Shown here: positions 1 through 7,010 of the stretch, one piece after another
Layout of the letters: every line of letters starts with the position of its first letter
Numbering within the stretch: position 1 is the stretch's first letter
Origin: JBASRP01 sp044866075
GTDB lineage: Bacteria; Actinomycetota; AC-67
Length of the DNA stretch: 19,045 nt
NCBI GenBank assembly: GCA_044866075.1
Contig: JBIOTQ010000069.1
Span: forward strand, 1-19,045
Direction: 5' to 3'
The notes under the pieces: model-generated
What the model was told of the DNA's origin: nothing
The model's input: the letters and a program-made list of their open reading frames with translations, nothing else
Databases searched by the model: none
Position numbers and translations under genes: made by a program

Positions 1-1
1 T

Positions 2-124
2 CCAAACGGGTCGAGTGGCAATTCCTCCTTGGCCATCAACGGCAGAACCATGAAAGCCATGCTCGACCCCATTGGGCACACCGAGCCTACGAAGACCCGT
101 CGGAAACACACGGAAGAAAGGTAG
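2..124 (+). CDS. C-terminal end of an unidentified protein (5' truncated by the window edge)
   Basis: An open frame enters from the left edge and stops at TAG 122-124, six bases before the next start codon. The 40 visible residues end in a basic, hydrophilic tail (TKTRRKHTEER). Roughly three quarters of third positions are G or C, in keeping with the real genes nearby. The short gap to the ABM-like gene fits an operon. No domain can be recognised in such a short piece. A second frame is also open across this stretch, so the call rests on the stop position and codon pattern only. Confidence 0.4.
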   Translation, partial: PNGSSGNSSLAINGRTMKAMLDPIGHTEPTKTRRKHTEER

Positions 125-130
125 GGAGCC

Positions 131-442
131 ATGTCCGAACAGCACATCGCGGCGTACTGGAAGGTGACGCCCGGACAGGAAGAGGAATTCACCAAGCGGT
201 GGAAGGACTTCACGAGCTGGGCGATCGAGAATGCGCCGGGCGCTCTGTCCTTCTCGCTGCTTCACAACATGGTCGACACCCAGTACTTCATCTCGCACGG
301 ACGTTTCGTCGACCGGAGCTCTCTCGAGGCGTGGTGGGAGATGCCGGAGTTCGACGCGCGCTACGGACATGTGCGCAAGCTGTGCGAGGACCACGTCGGA
401 GGGCCGCAGACCCTCGAGGCGCTTCTGACGCCCGTGTCCTGA
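131..442 (+). CDS. Antibiotic biosynthesis monooxygenase (ABM)-like small protein
   Basis: This 103-residue protein has the size and pattern of a single ABM/dimeric alpha-beta barrel domain. It starts with a beta strand (HIAAYWKVTPG), followed by a helix rich in Glu/Lys, then the 'GALSFSLLHN' strand, the 'QYFISHGRFVDRSSLEAWW' strand-helix unit, and a C-terminal helix. ABM domains usually dimerise and include cofactor-free oxygenases, haem-degrading enzymes and proteins of unknown role; the substrate cannot be read from this sequence. The start ATG follows a purine-rich GAAAGG-type ribosome site. The gene sits six bases after an upstream stop, so it may be the last gene of an operon, and a strong hairpin follows it. 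The fold assignment is by pattern only. Confidence 0.65.
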   Translation: MSEQHIAAYWKVTPGQEEEFTKRWKDFTSWAIENAPGALSFSLLHNMVDTQYFISHGRFVDRSSLEAWWEMPEFDARYGHVRKLCEDHVGGPQTLEALLTPVS

Positions 443-460
443 ATTCTCACGAGGTCTCGA

Positions 461-513
461 CGACGGCGCCGTACACGCAACGTGATGGGCGGCGCCGTCG
501 TTCGCTTTGCTAT
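461..513 (+). terminator. Rho-independent terminator after the ABM-like gene
   Basis: A perfect 10-bp inverted repeat (CGACGGCGCC at 461-470 and GGCGCCGTCG at 491-500) with a 20-nt loop is followed by the T-rich stretch TTCGCTTTGCTATT. It lies 18 bases after the stop of the upstream gene and before the transketolase genes. The long loop and interrupted T tract make it less than ideal. Confidence 0.55.
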
Positions 514-557
514 TAGGATGAGGTGTGCCTTCCCCTCCGGCGGGAAAGGTCATTCCT

Positions 558-1385
558 GTGGCGACAGTCGACGAACTGAAAGAGATCTCGCGCGATCTGC
601 GCGTCGACATCATCCAGATGCTCGTGGAGGCCGGCTCCGGGCACCCGGGGGGCTCGCTGTCGGCGATCGACGCGCTCACCTGTCTCTATTTCGGCGGCAT
701 CCTCCGCTACAAGCCGGACGACCCACACTGGCCCGATCGCGACCGCTTCGTTCTCTCCAAGGGGCACTGCTCGCCGGCGATGTACGTGACGCTCGCGCGC
801 GCAGGGTTCTTCCCGCACGACTGGCTGAAGACGTTCCGTAAGTTCGAGAGCAGGCTCCAGGGCCACGTTGACCGCATCCGCGTCCCCGGTGTCGAGGCGT
901 CGACCGGCTCGCTCGGACAGGGGCTGTCGATGGCCGTCGGGATGGCGATCGCGGCGAAGCTCGACAAGGCGTCATGGCGCGTCTACTGCATGCTCGGCGA
1001 CGGCGAGTCGCAGGCCGGGCAAGTGTGGGAGGCGACGATGAGCGCCCCCAAGTTCGCGCTCGACAACCTGTGCGCGATCGTCGACAACAACCAGCTCCAG
1101 CAGACGGGCAAGGTCGTCGACATCATGGACCTGACGCCGCTCGCCGAGAAGTTCCGCGCATTCAACTGGCACGCGATCGAGGTCGACGGGCACGACCACG
1201 CGGCCGTCATGGACGCGTTGCGCGAGGCGCAGAAGACGAAGGGCAAGCCGACCGCGATCGTGTCGCACACCGTGAAAGGCAAGGGCGTGTCCTGGATGGA
1301 GCTCAACCCCGAGTGGCACGGCAAGGCGCCGAACGCCGAACAGGCCGAGAAGGCGATCGCCGAGATCCTGGGGAAGAAGCCGTGA
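558..1385 (+). CDS. Transketolase, N-terminal (thiamine diphosphate-binding) subunit
   Basis: This is the first half of a split transketolase, which moves two-carbon ketol units between sugar phosphates in the non-oxidative pentose phosphate pathway. From the GTG at 558 it is 275 residues, the usual size for this subunit. It shows GSGHPGG near residue 27 and the thiamine diphosphate motif: GDGE at about 147-150 with the paired Asn at about 177-178. I chose GTG 558 because GGAAAGG (543-549) sits eight bases upstream and family members begin close to 'VDELKEISR'. An in-frame GTG at 525 would add 11 residues, and a TAGGAT -10-like element at 514-519 could make that start leaderless. The stop overlaps the next gene by four bases (GTGA), so the two subunits are translationally coupled. 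The family call is firm. Confidence 0.93.
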   Translation: MATVDELKEISRDLRVDIIQMLVEAGSGHPGGSLSAIDALTCLYFGGILRYKPDDPHWPDRDRFVLSKGHCSPAMYVTLARAGFFPHDWLKTFRKFESRLQGHVDRIRVPGVEASTGSLGQGLSMAVGMAIAAKLDKASWRVYCMLGDGESQAGQVWEATMSAPKFALDNLCAIVDNNQLQQTGKVVDIMDLTPLAEKFRAFNWHAIEVDGHDHAAVMDALREAQKTKGKPTAIVSHTVKGKGVSWMELNPEWHGKAPNAEQAEKAIAEILGKKP

Positions 1386-2329
1386 GCGGCGCCGCGGCCA
1401 CGCGCGAAGCGTTCGGAGAAGCGATCGTTCGGGTCGGCGGGGACGAGCGCATCGTCGTCCTCGACGGCGATCTGCGGAACTCGAACTACAGCGAAAAGTT
1501 CGAGGCCGCGTACCCGGGCCGGTTCGTTGAGGTCGGGATCGCCGAGCACAACATGCTCGGCATCGCCGCCGGACTGGCGCTGTCCGGGAAGCAGCCCTGG
1601 GCCTGTTCCTTCGCCACGTTCGTCGCCGGACGGCTCGAGGTGATCCGCGTCTCGATCGCCTACAACGAGGCCGACGTCCGTATCGTCGGCACGCACGTCG
1701 GCATCGGCATCGGCGACGACGGCGCGACGCAGATGTCGCTCGAGGACATCGCGGCGATGAGGGTGCTCCCGAACATGGCGGTGATCCAGCCTTGCGACGC
1801 GACCGAGACGCACGCAGCGGTCGACTACCTCGCGTCGACGCACGAGGGACCGGCGTTCCTGCGTCTCACGCGTCAGAAGGTGGATTCCGTCCACGGCAAC
1901 GGCGACTACCGCTTCGAGTTCGGTAAAGCGCAGACGCTGCGCGAAGGGAAGGACATCGCGATCGTCGCGACGGGTGCCCTGGTGCAGGAGTCGCTGAAGG
2001 CGGCCGAGTCGCTTGCGAGCGACGGGATCTCCGCGAGCGTCATCAACGTTCACACGCTGCAGCCGTTCGACGCCGAGTCGATCATCGCCGCGGCACGGCA
2101 GACCGAGCACGTGCTGTCCGCCGAGGATCACAACGTGAATGGAGGACTCGGCAGCGCCGTCGCCGAGGCGATCGCCGAGGCCGGTGTCGGTGCGAAGCTT
2201 TCCCGCGTGGCGGTGCGTTCCTTCGGCGAGTCGGGCTCGCAGGCCGAGCTGTACGAGAAGTACGGACTCTCGGCGTCGCGCGTCGCCGACGCCGCACGTG
2301 CGCTCGTGCGGTCCGACACGCCCGTTTGA
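1382..2329 (+). CDS. Transketolase, C-terminal (pyrimidine-binding and C-terminal domain) subunit
   Basis: This 315-residue protein is the second half of the split transketolase and forms the active enzyme with the preceding gene product. The N-terminal part is the pyrimidine-binding domain, with the 'VEVGIAEHNM' motif near residues 50-58; its Glu is the expected activator of the thiamine aminopyrimidine ring. The 'GTHVGIGIGDDGATQ' segment and the 'LEDIAAMRVLPNMAVIQPCD' stretch are typical. The C-terminal 110 residues fit the transketolase C domain, including 'LSAEDHNVNGGLGSAVAEAI'. GTG 1382 is used because it overlaps the preceding stop and gives the normal family start; the same frame is open further upstream only as a shadow inside the first gene. 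A hairpin terminator follows. Confidence 0.93.
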   Translation: MSGAAATREAFGEAIVRVGGDERIVVLDGDLRNSNYSEKFEAAYPGRFVEVGIAEHNMLGIAAGLALSGKQPWACSFATFVAGRLEVIRVSIAYNEADVRIVGTHVGIGIGDDGATQMSLEDIAAMRVLPNMAVIQPCDATETHAAVDYLASTHEGPAFLRLTRQKVDSVHGNGDYRFEFGKAQTLREGKDIAIVATGALVQESLKAAESLASDGISASVINVHTLQPFDAESIIAAARQTEHVLSAEDHNVNGGLGSAVAEAIAEAGVGAKLSRVAVRSFGESGSQAELYEKYGLSASRVADAARALVRSDTPV

Positions 2330-2350
2330 TTCCGACGAAGCGACCCGTTT

Positions 2351-2376
2351 CCGCGGTGAAAACCGTGGTTCGTTGC
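2351..2376 (+). terminator. Rho-independent terminator after the transketolase pair
   Basis: CCGCGGT and ACCGTGG (2351-2368) form a 7-bp stem with one G-U pair, closed by a GAAA tetraloop and followed by TTCGTTGCTG. It lies about 20 bases after the transketolase stop. The T tract is weak. Confidence 0.5.
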
Positions 2377-2401
2377 TGCTCCTGTGACGCTCTGCTAGCG
2401 T
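2373..2401 (+). promoter_or_regulatory. Candidate sigma-70-type promoter for ftsEX
   Basis: TTGCTG (2373-2378) and TAGCGT (2396-2401) are 17 bases apart, a standard -35/-10 geometry for the housekeeping sigma factor. The start would fall near 2408, about 30 bases before the ftsE ATG. No good Shine-Dalgarno sequence precedes that ATG. The call is by consensus only. Confidence 0.35.
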
Positions 2402-2438
2402 TTGCCCCCGGCCGGAACCCGATCCGGCAATCTCTCTC

Positions 2439-3131
2439 ATGATCCGAACCGTCAATCTCAGCAAGAACTATCGTGGAGGCATCCCCGCCTTGCACGACGT
2501 GTCCATCGACATCCTCAAAGGCGAGTTCGTCTTCCTCGTCGGTCCGTCGGGGTCTGGGAAGTCGACGCTCATCCGCCTGCTGTTGCGCGAAGAGTTGCCG
2601 TCGTCCGGCGAGATCTTCGTCGCGGGAAAGAACATCAACCACCTGGCGTCGTGGAAGGTGCCGATGCTGCGGCGCAACATCGGCTGCGTCTTCCAGGACT
2701 TCAAGCTCCTTCCCAGCAAGACCGTCTTCGAGAACGTTGGCTTCGCTCTCGAGGTGATCGGCCGGCCGCGCGATTTCATCAGCAAGGCCGTTCCGGAGGT
2801 CCTCGACCTGGTCGGGCTGGCCGATAAGGTGGACCGGATGCCCGATCAGCTTTCTGGCGGCGAGCAGCAGCGCGTGTCGATTGCGCGGGCATTCGTGAAC
2901 CGTCCGCAGATCCTGCTCGCCGATGAGCCGACGGGGAACCTCGATCCCGCGACGAGCGTCGACATCATGAAGCTCCTCGACCGTATCAACCGCACCGGCA
3001 CGACCGTGCTTATGGCCACCCACGACCACGCGATCGTCGACGCGATGCGCCGGCGCGTGATCGAGCTCGAGAAGGGCGGCGTCCTGCGCGATCAAGAGCG
3101 CGGCGTCTACGGCTACGCGAGGGAAGAGTAG
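2439..3131 (+). CDS. ftsE: Cell division ATP-binding protein FtsE
   Basis: FtsE is the cytoplasmic ATPase of the FtsEX complex, which is built like an ABC transporter but couples ATP hydrolysis at the divisome to activation of a peptidoglycan hydrolase outside the membrane. The 230-residue length is typical. All ABC motifs are present: Walker A GPSGSGKS (35-42), Q-loop Gln86 within 'CVFQDFKLLP', signature LSGGEQQR (138-145), Walker B ILLADEP (158-164) and the H-loop His195. The 'FQDFKLLP' segment and the size separate FtsE from other ABC ATPases, and the following ftsX confirms it. The ftsX start lies three bases after this stop, so the pair is co-translated. Confidence 0.96.
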   Translation: MIRTVNLSKNYRGGIPALHDVSIDILKGEFVFLVGPSGSGKSTLIRLLLREELPSSGEIFVAGKNINHLASWKVPMLRRNIGCVFQDFKLLPSKTVFENVGFALEVIGRPRDFISKAVPEVLDLVGLADKVDRMPDQLSGGEQQRVSIARAFVNRPQILLADEPTGNLDPATSVDIMKLLDRINRTGTTVLMATHDHAIVDAMRRRVIELEKGGVLRDQERGVYGYAREE

Positions 3132-3134
3132 CCG

Positions 3135-4013
3135 TTGGCGATCAGTCTCCAGTACGTCCTCAAAGAGACGGGCACGAACCTCAAACGCAACGTCTTCATC
3201 ACCGTCGCCGCCGTCATGGTGGTTACCGTATCCCTCTATCTAGTCGGAGTCGTGCTCATCGCGTCGTTCGCCGTCGACCGCACGCTCACGCTGCAGACGC
3301 GCAAGGTCGAGGTGGCCGTCTTCTTGAACAAAGACGTGACGCCGTCCGAACGCGACTCGATCCAGCGGGACCTCCTGGCGATGCCCGAAGTGGGGTCCGT
3401 CGACTACGAGACGAAGCAGGAGGCGTACGAGGCGTTCAAGGTTCTCTTCCGCGATCAGCCGGACATCGTCGAGAACACGACGGTGGATGCGCTTCCCGAG
3501 AGCTTCCGTGTGAAGCTGAAGGATCCGAACGAGTTCGAAGTGGTGCGCGACCGGCTCGAAGGGCGGCCTGGGATCAGCCAGATCCGCGACGAGCGCAAGT
3601 TCTTGCGGCGGTTCCTCGCCGTGGTGCGCGACATCCGCACGATCGGATTCCTCGTCGTGGGGTTACTGATCCTGTCGGCCGGCGTCCTCATCGCGACCAC
3701 GATCCGCATGGCGATCTTCGCGCGCCGAAGAGAAGTCGCGATCATGAAGCTTGTCGGCGCGACGAACTGGTTCATCCGCATCCCGTTCATGCTCGAAGGC
3801 GTGATCCAGGGAGTCATCGGAACGGCGGGGGCGGTATCCCTGCTCTTGGTGACCAAGCCGGTGTTCACACGCCTCGCGCGCAGCTTCCAGTTCTTGAACC
3901 TCAACGTGTCGATCGTCGAAGTGCTGGAGCACAGCGCGATCCTGCTGCTCTTCGGAGTCGTGATCGGCGCGCTCGGCAGTCTCCTCGGTCTGCGGCGATT
4001 CCTCGAGGTCTGA
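3135..4013 (+). CDS. ftsX: Cell division protein FtsX
   Basis: FtsX is the membrane partner of FtsE. The 292-residue protein shows the family layout: a short cytoplasmic N-terminus, a first membrane helix at about 20-46, an extracellular domain at about 47-165, then three helices at about 170-195, 213-240 and 267-287. The extracellular domain is the part that in other bacteria contacts the cell-wall hydrolase or its activator. The TTG start at 3135 is supported by GGGAAGAG (3121-3128) six bases upstream and by the family N-terminus 'SLQYVLKETGTNLKRN'. It follows ftsE directly. A coiled-coil M23 peptidase gene, a likely target, comes next but has its own promoter. Confidence 0.95.
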   Translation: MAISLQYVLKETGTNLKRNVFITVAAVMVVTVSLYLVGVVLIASFAVDRTLTLQTRKVEVAVFLNKDVTPSERDSIQRDLLAMPEVGSVDYETKQEAYEAFKVLFRDQPDIVENTTVDALPESFRVKLKDPNEFEVVRDRLEGRPGISQIRDERKFLRRFLAVVRDIRTIGFLVVGLLILSAGVLIATTIRMAIFARRREVAIMKLVGATNWFIRIPFMLEGVIQGVIGTAGAVSLLLVTKPVFTRLARSFQFLNLNVSIVEVLEHSAILLLFGVVIGALGSLLGLRRFLEV

Positions 4014-4038
4014 CGGACTCGAACGTCCGTTCTTTCTC
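4013..4038 (+). terminator. Candidate terminator after ftsX, overlapping a LexA-box-like sequence
   Basis: ACGGAC (4013-4018) and GTCCGT (4025-4030) form a 6-bp stem with a 6-nt loop, followed by TCTTTCT, directly at the ftsX stop codon. The same bases contain TCGAACGTCCGTTC (4019-4032), which resembles the actinobacterial SOS box. Either role, or both, is possible. Confidence 0.45.
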
Positions 4039-4106
4039 GCAGGTGCGCAGGTCGTTTCGCTAAAGGAAAGGGCGCGGAAAGCCGACGAATTGGGATGTTA
4101 CGGCTG

Positions 4107-4136
4107 TTGATTTTGTTGCGTGGGTCTATATAGGAT
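4107..4136 (+). promoter_or_regulatory. Promoter of the M23 peptidase gene
   Basis: In an AT-rich island within GC-rich sequence, TTGATT (4107-4112) is followed after 18 bases by TAGGAT (4131-4136). TATAGG at 4129-4134 gives an alternative 16-base spacing. Transcription would start near 4143, leaving a leader of about 27 bases before the GTG at 4170. Confidence 0.55.
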
Positions 4137-4169
4137 TCCGCCTGTTCATCTCTGTGGGGAGTCCAAAGG

Positions 4170-5378
4170 GTGAGAGGGTTCTTCGTTCGTCGTTGCGCCG
4201 TCATCGGCCTCGTCGTGGGCCTGATCGTCGGTTTGTCGCCGACGGACGTGTTCGCGCGCGGCGATAGCTACTCCCAGTTGCAAGACCAGATCGCGAGAAC
4301 GCGACGCAGGATCGCAGAGGCGCGCCGGCGCGAGAAAGCGTTGCTCAAGCAGCTTCGGGTATCAGACGAGCGGCGCATGTCGCTCGAGCGTTCGCTGAAC
4401 TCCGTCACGGACAAGCTCCTTCTCGCGACGCGTCGCCTCGACCTCCTCCAGCTCCAAGCAGACGCGGCCGCCGCCGAGCTCGCGCTCAAGAACACCGAGC
4501 TCGAAGGCGCGCTCGCGGATCTCGATCAGTACAAAGCGCAGCTGCACGATCGCGCGGCGAACATCTACATGCGCGGGCCGGAGGCGTATCAGTCCGTCCT
4601 GTTCGGCGCGAGCGACTTCCATTCATACGTCGCCGGACTCGCCTACGCAGAGAGCGTGCTGAACGTCGACGTCTCTGTTGTTGAAGAGATCACCGAACTC
4701 AAGGAAACGATCGAGCAGCAGCGGTCGGCGGTCGAGGCGCGGCGCAACCAGTTGCAGGCGCAGACGAGCGCGATCGCGGCGCAGCAGGCCCACCTCAACC
4801 ACATCCGTCGGCAGCAAGCGAACGCGCGCGCGGCCGTGCTCGGCGAGATCTCGTACAAGGAGCGCGTCCTCCGGCACGTGCGCAACAAGAAGGAGGCCTA
4901 CGCGGCCGCGCTGCAGTCGATGCTCGAGCAGTCCAACAGCATCAAGGGTCTGCTGAATCGGGCGCAGAGGGGCCAGCGGGTCATCCAGGGCTACGGCGGA
5001 TACCTGAAATGGCCGATCTCCGGCCGGATCACGTCGCCGTACGGGTGGAGGACGCATCCGATCTACGGCTACCGATCCTTCCACACGGGCATCGACATCG
5101 GCGCGCCGGCCGGAACGACGGTGAAGGCGGCCCGGAAGGGTGAAGTGTTGTACGTCGGGTACCGGGACGCCTACGGATTAATCGTCATCATCGATCACGG
5201 GAACTCGCTCGCCACGGTGTACGCGCACCTCTCGAAGTCGTATGTGCGACCGGGGCAATACGTGCCGACACTCGGGTCTGTGGCCGCCGTCGGGTGCACG
5301 GGATGGTGCACGGGGCCGCACCTGCATTTCGAGGTGCGCGTCAACGGCAGCCCGCAGAACCCCATGAACTGGCTGTAG
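4170..5378 (+). CDS. Secreted coiled-coil M23 family metallopeptidase (EnvC-like)
   Basis: This 402-residue protein probably cleaves peptide cross-links in peptidoglycan during septum splitting. It has an N-terminal signal peptide (basic start, hydrophobic core about 9-22, likely cleavage after 'VFA'), two long coiled-coil stretches (about 33-135 and 170-262) around a short globular insert, and a C-terminal LytM/M23 domain (about 280-402). The zinc ligands and catalytic residues are intact: His305 and Asp309 (HTGID), His352 (YAH), and His384/His386 (HLHFE). An intact active site suggests a true hydrolase and not a degenerate activator such as EnvC itself. The layout resembles hydrolases controlled by FtsX, and the position after ftsX supports this, although the link is inferred. 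GTG 4170 has GGGGAG eight bases upstream. Confidence 0.9.
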   Translation: MRGFFVRRCAVIGLVVGLIVGLSPTDVFARGDSYSQLQDQIARTRRRIAEARRREKALLKQLRVSDERRMSLERSLNSVTDKLLLATRRLDLLQLQADAAAAELALKNTELEGALADLDQYKAQLHDRAANIYMRGPEAYQSVLFGASDFHSYVAGLAYAESVLNVDVSVVEEITELKETIEQQRSAVEARRNQLQAQTSAIAAQQAHLNHIRRQQANARAAVLGEISYKERVLRHVRNKKEAYAAALQSMLEQSNSIKGLLNRAQRGQRVIQGYGGYLKWPISGRITSPYGWRTHPIYGYRSFHTGIDIGAPAGTTVKAARKGEVLYVGYRDAYGLIVIIDHGNSLATVYAHLSKSYVRPGQYVPTLGSVAAVGCTGWCTGPHLHFEVRVNGSPQNPMNWL

Positions 5379-5433
5379 CGCGGGCGGTACCATGCCTCGG
5401 CCCGGCCGCCGACCGGCCGCCCGAGGAGGCCCA

Positions 5434-5916
5434 GTGGCACAGGGGGAAGCCCACGCCGTCAAGACGATCGCGACCAACCGTCGCGCACGCCACGAATACC
5501 ACATCGAAGAGGTCTTCGAGGCCGGCATCGCGCTGCAAGGCAGCGAGGTGAAGACGCTGCGCGGCGGCAAAGCGTCCCTGCAGGACGCGTACGCGATCGT
5601 GCGGAGCAACGAAGTCTTCCTTATGGGCGTGCACATCCCGCCGTATCCGCAGGCATCGATGCAGAACCACGAACCGACGCGATCGCGCAAGCTGTTGCTC
5701 CACCGCGAAGAGATCAAGCGCTTGATCGGCAAGACGGCCGAACGCGGCCTCACCTTGGTCCCGCTGCGCCTCTACTTCAAGGGCAACAAGGTCAAGGTCG
5801 AGATCGCGCTCGCGCGAGGCAAGAAGAGCTACGACAAGCGGCAGACGATCGCGAAGCGCGAGGCCGAACGAGAGATGCAGAAGCGCCAGGGCGCACGCCG
5901 GCGCGGCGAGCGATGA
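5434..5916 (+). CDS. smpB: SsrA-binding protein SmpB
   Basis: SmpB binds the tRNA-like part of tmRNA and delivers it to ribosomes stalled on broken messages. The 160-residue product has the conserved 'IATNRRARHEYHI' start, 'GIALQGSEVKTLR', 'NHEPTRSRKLLLHR' and 'LVPLRLYFKGNKVKVEIALARGKK', and ends in a Lys/Arg-rich tail (about 130-160) that in the family occupies the empty mRNA channel. GTG 5434 is chosen because GAGGAGG (5423-5429) precedes it and the product then has the normal length; an ATG at 5392 would add 14 Pro/Arg/Gly-rich residues not typical of the family. It overlaps the next gene by four bases. The tmRNA gene lies about 640 bases downstream. Confidence 0.95.
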   Translation: MAQGEAHAVKTIATNRRARHEYHIEEVFEAGIALQGSEVKTLRGGKASLQDAYAIVRSNEVFLMGVHIPPYPQASMQNHEPTRSRKLLLHREEIKRLIGKTAERGLTLVPLRLYFKGNKVKVEIALARGKKSYDKRQTIAKREAEREMQKRQGARRRGER

Positions 5917-6506
5917 GCGCGGAACCGACGTTCTTCGCCACGCCGGCCGAGGTCCGCGCCTGGCTGCAGAGGAATCACAAGACGTCGGACGAGCTCGTGG
6001 TCGGCTTCTACAAGAAGGCGAGCGGGATCCCGAGCGTTACCTGGCCCGAGGCCGTCGACGAGGCGCTCTGCCTCGGATGGATCGACGGCGTTCGCAGAAG
6101 CATCGATGAGACGAGGTACTCGAACCGCTTCACGCCGCGTCGTCCTCGCAGCAACTGGAGCGCCATCAACGTGAAGCGTGTGAAGGAGCTGATCGAGCTC
6201 GGCCGGATGACGCCCGCCGGCCTGGCGGCGTTCGAGGCGCGCAACCGCACGGCCATCTACTCCTACGAGCAACGCAAGTCCGCGGCCCTCGATGCCGTTC
6301 AGTTGAAGGCGTTCCGTCGCAACGCGAAAGCGTGGGCGTTCTTCCAGAAGCAGGCCCCGTGGTACCGGCAGGCGGCGACCCACTGGGTCATCAGCGCGAA
6401 ACCACAGGAGACCCGGAGCAAACGGCTCGCCACGCTGATCCAGGACAGCGCGGCCGGCCGGCACGTCGGGCCACTTCGGCGCCGGGAAGGCAAAATGGAC
6501 CGATGA
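5913..6506 (+). CDS. YdeI/OmpD-associated family protein
   Basis: This 197-residue protein matches the YdeI/OmpD-associated (OmdA-type) family: 'FFATPAEVRAWLQRNHKTSDELVVGFYKK', 'SVTWPEAVDEALCLGWIDGVRRSID', 'SNRFTPRRPRSNWSAINVKRVKELIELGRMTPAGL', and a C-terminal region with 'FFQKQAPWYRQAATHWVISAKPQETRSKRL'. Family members have been linked to stress and peptide resistance in enteric bacteria, but their biochemical role is not settled. Its ATG overlaps the smpB stop (ATGA), so it is translated together with smpB, and the tmRNA gene follows 45 bases later. Whether the position between the two trans-translation genes has functional meaning is unknown. Confidence 0.85.
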   Translation: MSAEPTFFATPAEVRAWLQRNHKTSDELVVGFYKKASGIPSVTWPEAVDEALCLGWIDGVRRSIDETRYSNRFTPRRPRSNWSAINVKRVKELIELGRMTPAGLAAFEARNRTAIYSYEQRKSAALDAVQLKAFRRNAKAWAFFQKQAPWYRQAATHWVISAKPQETRSKRLATLIQDSAAGRHVGPLRRREGKMDR

Positions 6507-6523
6507 AGACCGGGCGCGCGCGG

Positions 6524-6529
6524 TAGAGT
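6524..6529 (+). promoter_or_regulatory. Candidate -10 element of the tmRNA gene
   Basis: TAGAGT fits the TANNNT pattern. Transcription from about 6536 would give a 5' leader of some 16 bases, to be removed by RNase P. No clear -35 hexamer is seen at the proper distance. Confidence 0.3.
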
Positions 6530-6551
6530 GGTGTTCTTGAAAAACGCATAT

Positions 6552-6896
6552 GGGGGTGCATGGCTTCGACCTCGATCCGTCGGGTCGGGAGAAGCGGGCC
6601 AGGGTCTCCGGAGCCCTGTCAAAAGCCGGAACCAAAAATAAGTGCCGACTCTGTCGCACTCGCTGCTTAGTTAGCTAAGTAGCCGTTCCTCCGGAAGTGC
6701 CTGCGGTCCGGAAGGAGCGTCGTGAAGCGGGCTCAACTCCTTGGGAGCGTCCGAGTACCGAGGAGGACACTTGTCGGGCTGGGGGCCGCGTAGCGCGCCG
6801 GCGCGCGCCGCGGTCCTGACACCAAATCGCCGGCTGCGCCCGGAGATGCTTCCGGTCTGAGATCGAGGCACAGGGGTTCGAATCCCCTCACCTCCA
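6552..6896 (+). ncRNA. ssrA: Transfer-messenger RNA (tmRNA) with a predicted 8-residue tag ADSVALAA
   Basis: tmRNA rescues stalled ribosomes and adds a degradation tag. The 5' end GGGGGTGCATGGCTTCGAC is the standard signature. It pairs (GGGGGTG 6552-6558) with CACCTCC (6889-6895) to form the acceptor stem, with one G-U pair. The T arm is GGGG-TTCGAAT-CCCC. After the discriminator A, the genome reads CGA, so CCA must be added after transcription. The reading frame starts at GCC 6644, preceded by ATAAGT, and runs A-D-S-V-A-L-A-A to TAG 6668-6670; the stop lies in the expected helix 5 (CTGCTTAG with CTAAGTAG). The start and the end match the mycobacterial tag ADSHQRDYALAA, but the middle is missing. 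The total length of about 345 bases is normal. Confidence 0.96.
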
Positions 6897-6900
6897 CGAG

Positions 6901-6930
6901 CGCTCACGTTTCATCGGTGAGCGTTGTTGG
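6901..6930 (+). terminator. Hairpin directly after tmRNA, probable terminator or 3' processing structure
   Basis: CGCTCAC (6901-6907) and GTGAGCG (6917-6923) form a perfect 7-bp stem with a 9-nt loop, followed by TTGTTGG. It begins four bases after the mature 3' end. The T tract is poor, and a better terminator follows at 6957. Confidence 0.5.
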
Positions 6931-6956
6931 AGGTGGGCTGTCCCCATCGAGCAATT

Positions 6957-6985
6957 AGGCCCGCGCGAGCGGGCCTCTTCATTTT
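6957..6985 (+). terminator. Strong Rho-independent terminator downstream of tmRNA
   Basis: AGGCCCGC (6957-6964) and GCGGGCCT (6969-6976) form a perfect 8-bp GC-rich stem with a GCGA tetraloop, followed by CTTCATTTT. This is the clearest terminator in the window and closes the smpB-ssrA region. Confidence 0.75.
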
Positions 6986-7010
6986 GGGTAGTACTTCATT
7001 TTGGGTAGGA
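6977..7010 (+). repeat. 17-bp tandem duplication before the helical hypothetical gene
   Basis: CTTCATTTTGGGTAG(T/G)A occurs twice in a row (6977-6993 and 6994-7010), and CTTCC begins a broken third copy. The first copy forms the tail of the terminator; the second supplies GGGTAGGA, which serves as the ribosome site of the ATG at 7018. Confidence 0.75.

Noticed and set aside
983..2464. A 493-codon open frame on the minus strand across the transketolase genes
   Set aside because: It lies opposite two well-supported genes and is Arg/Asp/Gly-rich without any domain; long antisense frames are expected in GC-rich DNA.
6671..6907. A minus-strand frame of 78 codons starting with an 'MSARGGEGIRTPVPR'-type sequence
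   Set aside because: It lies entirely on the complement of the tmRNA gene; this translation is a well-known artefact of tRNA-like 3' ends.
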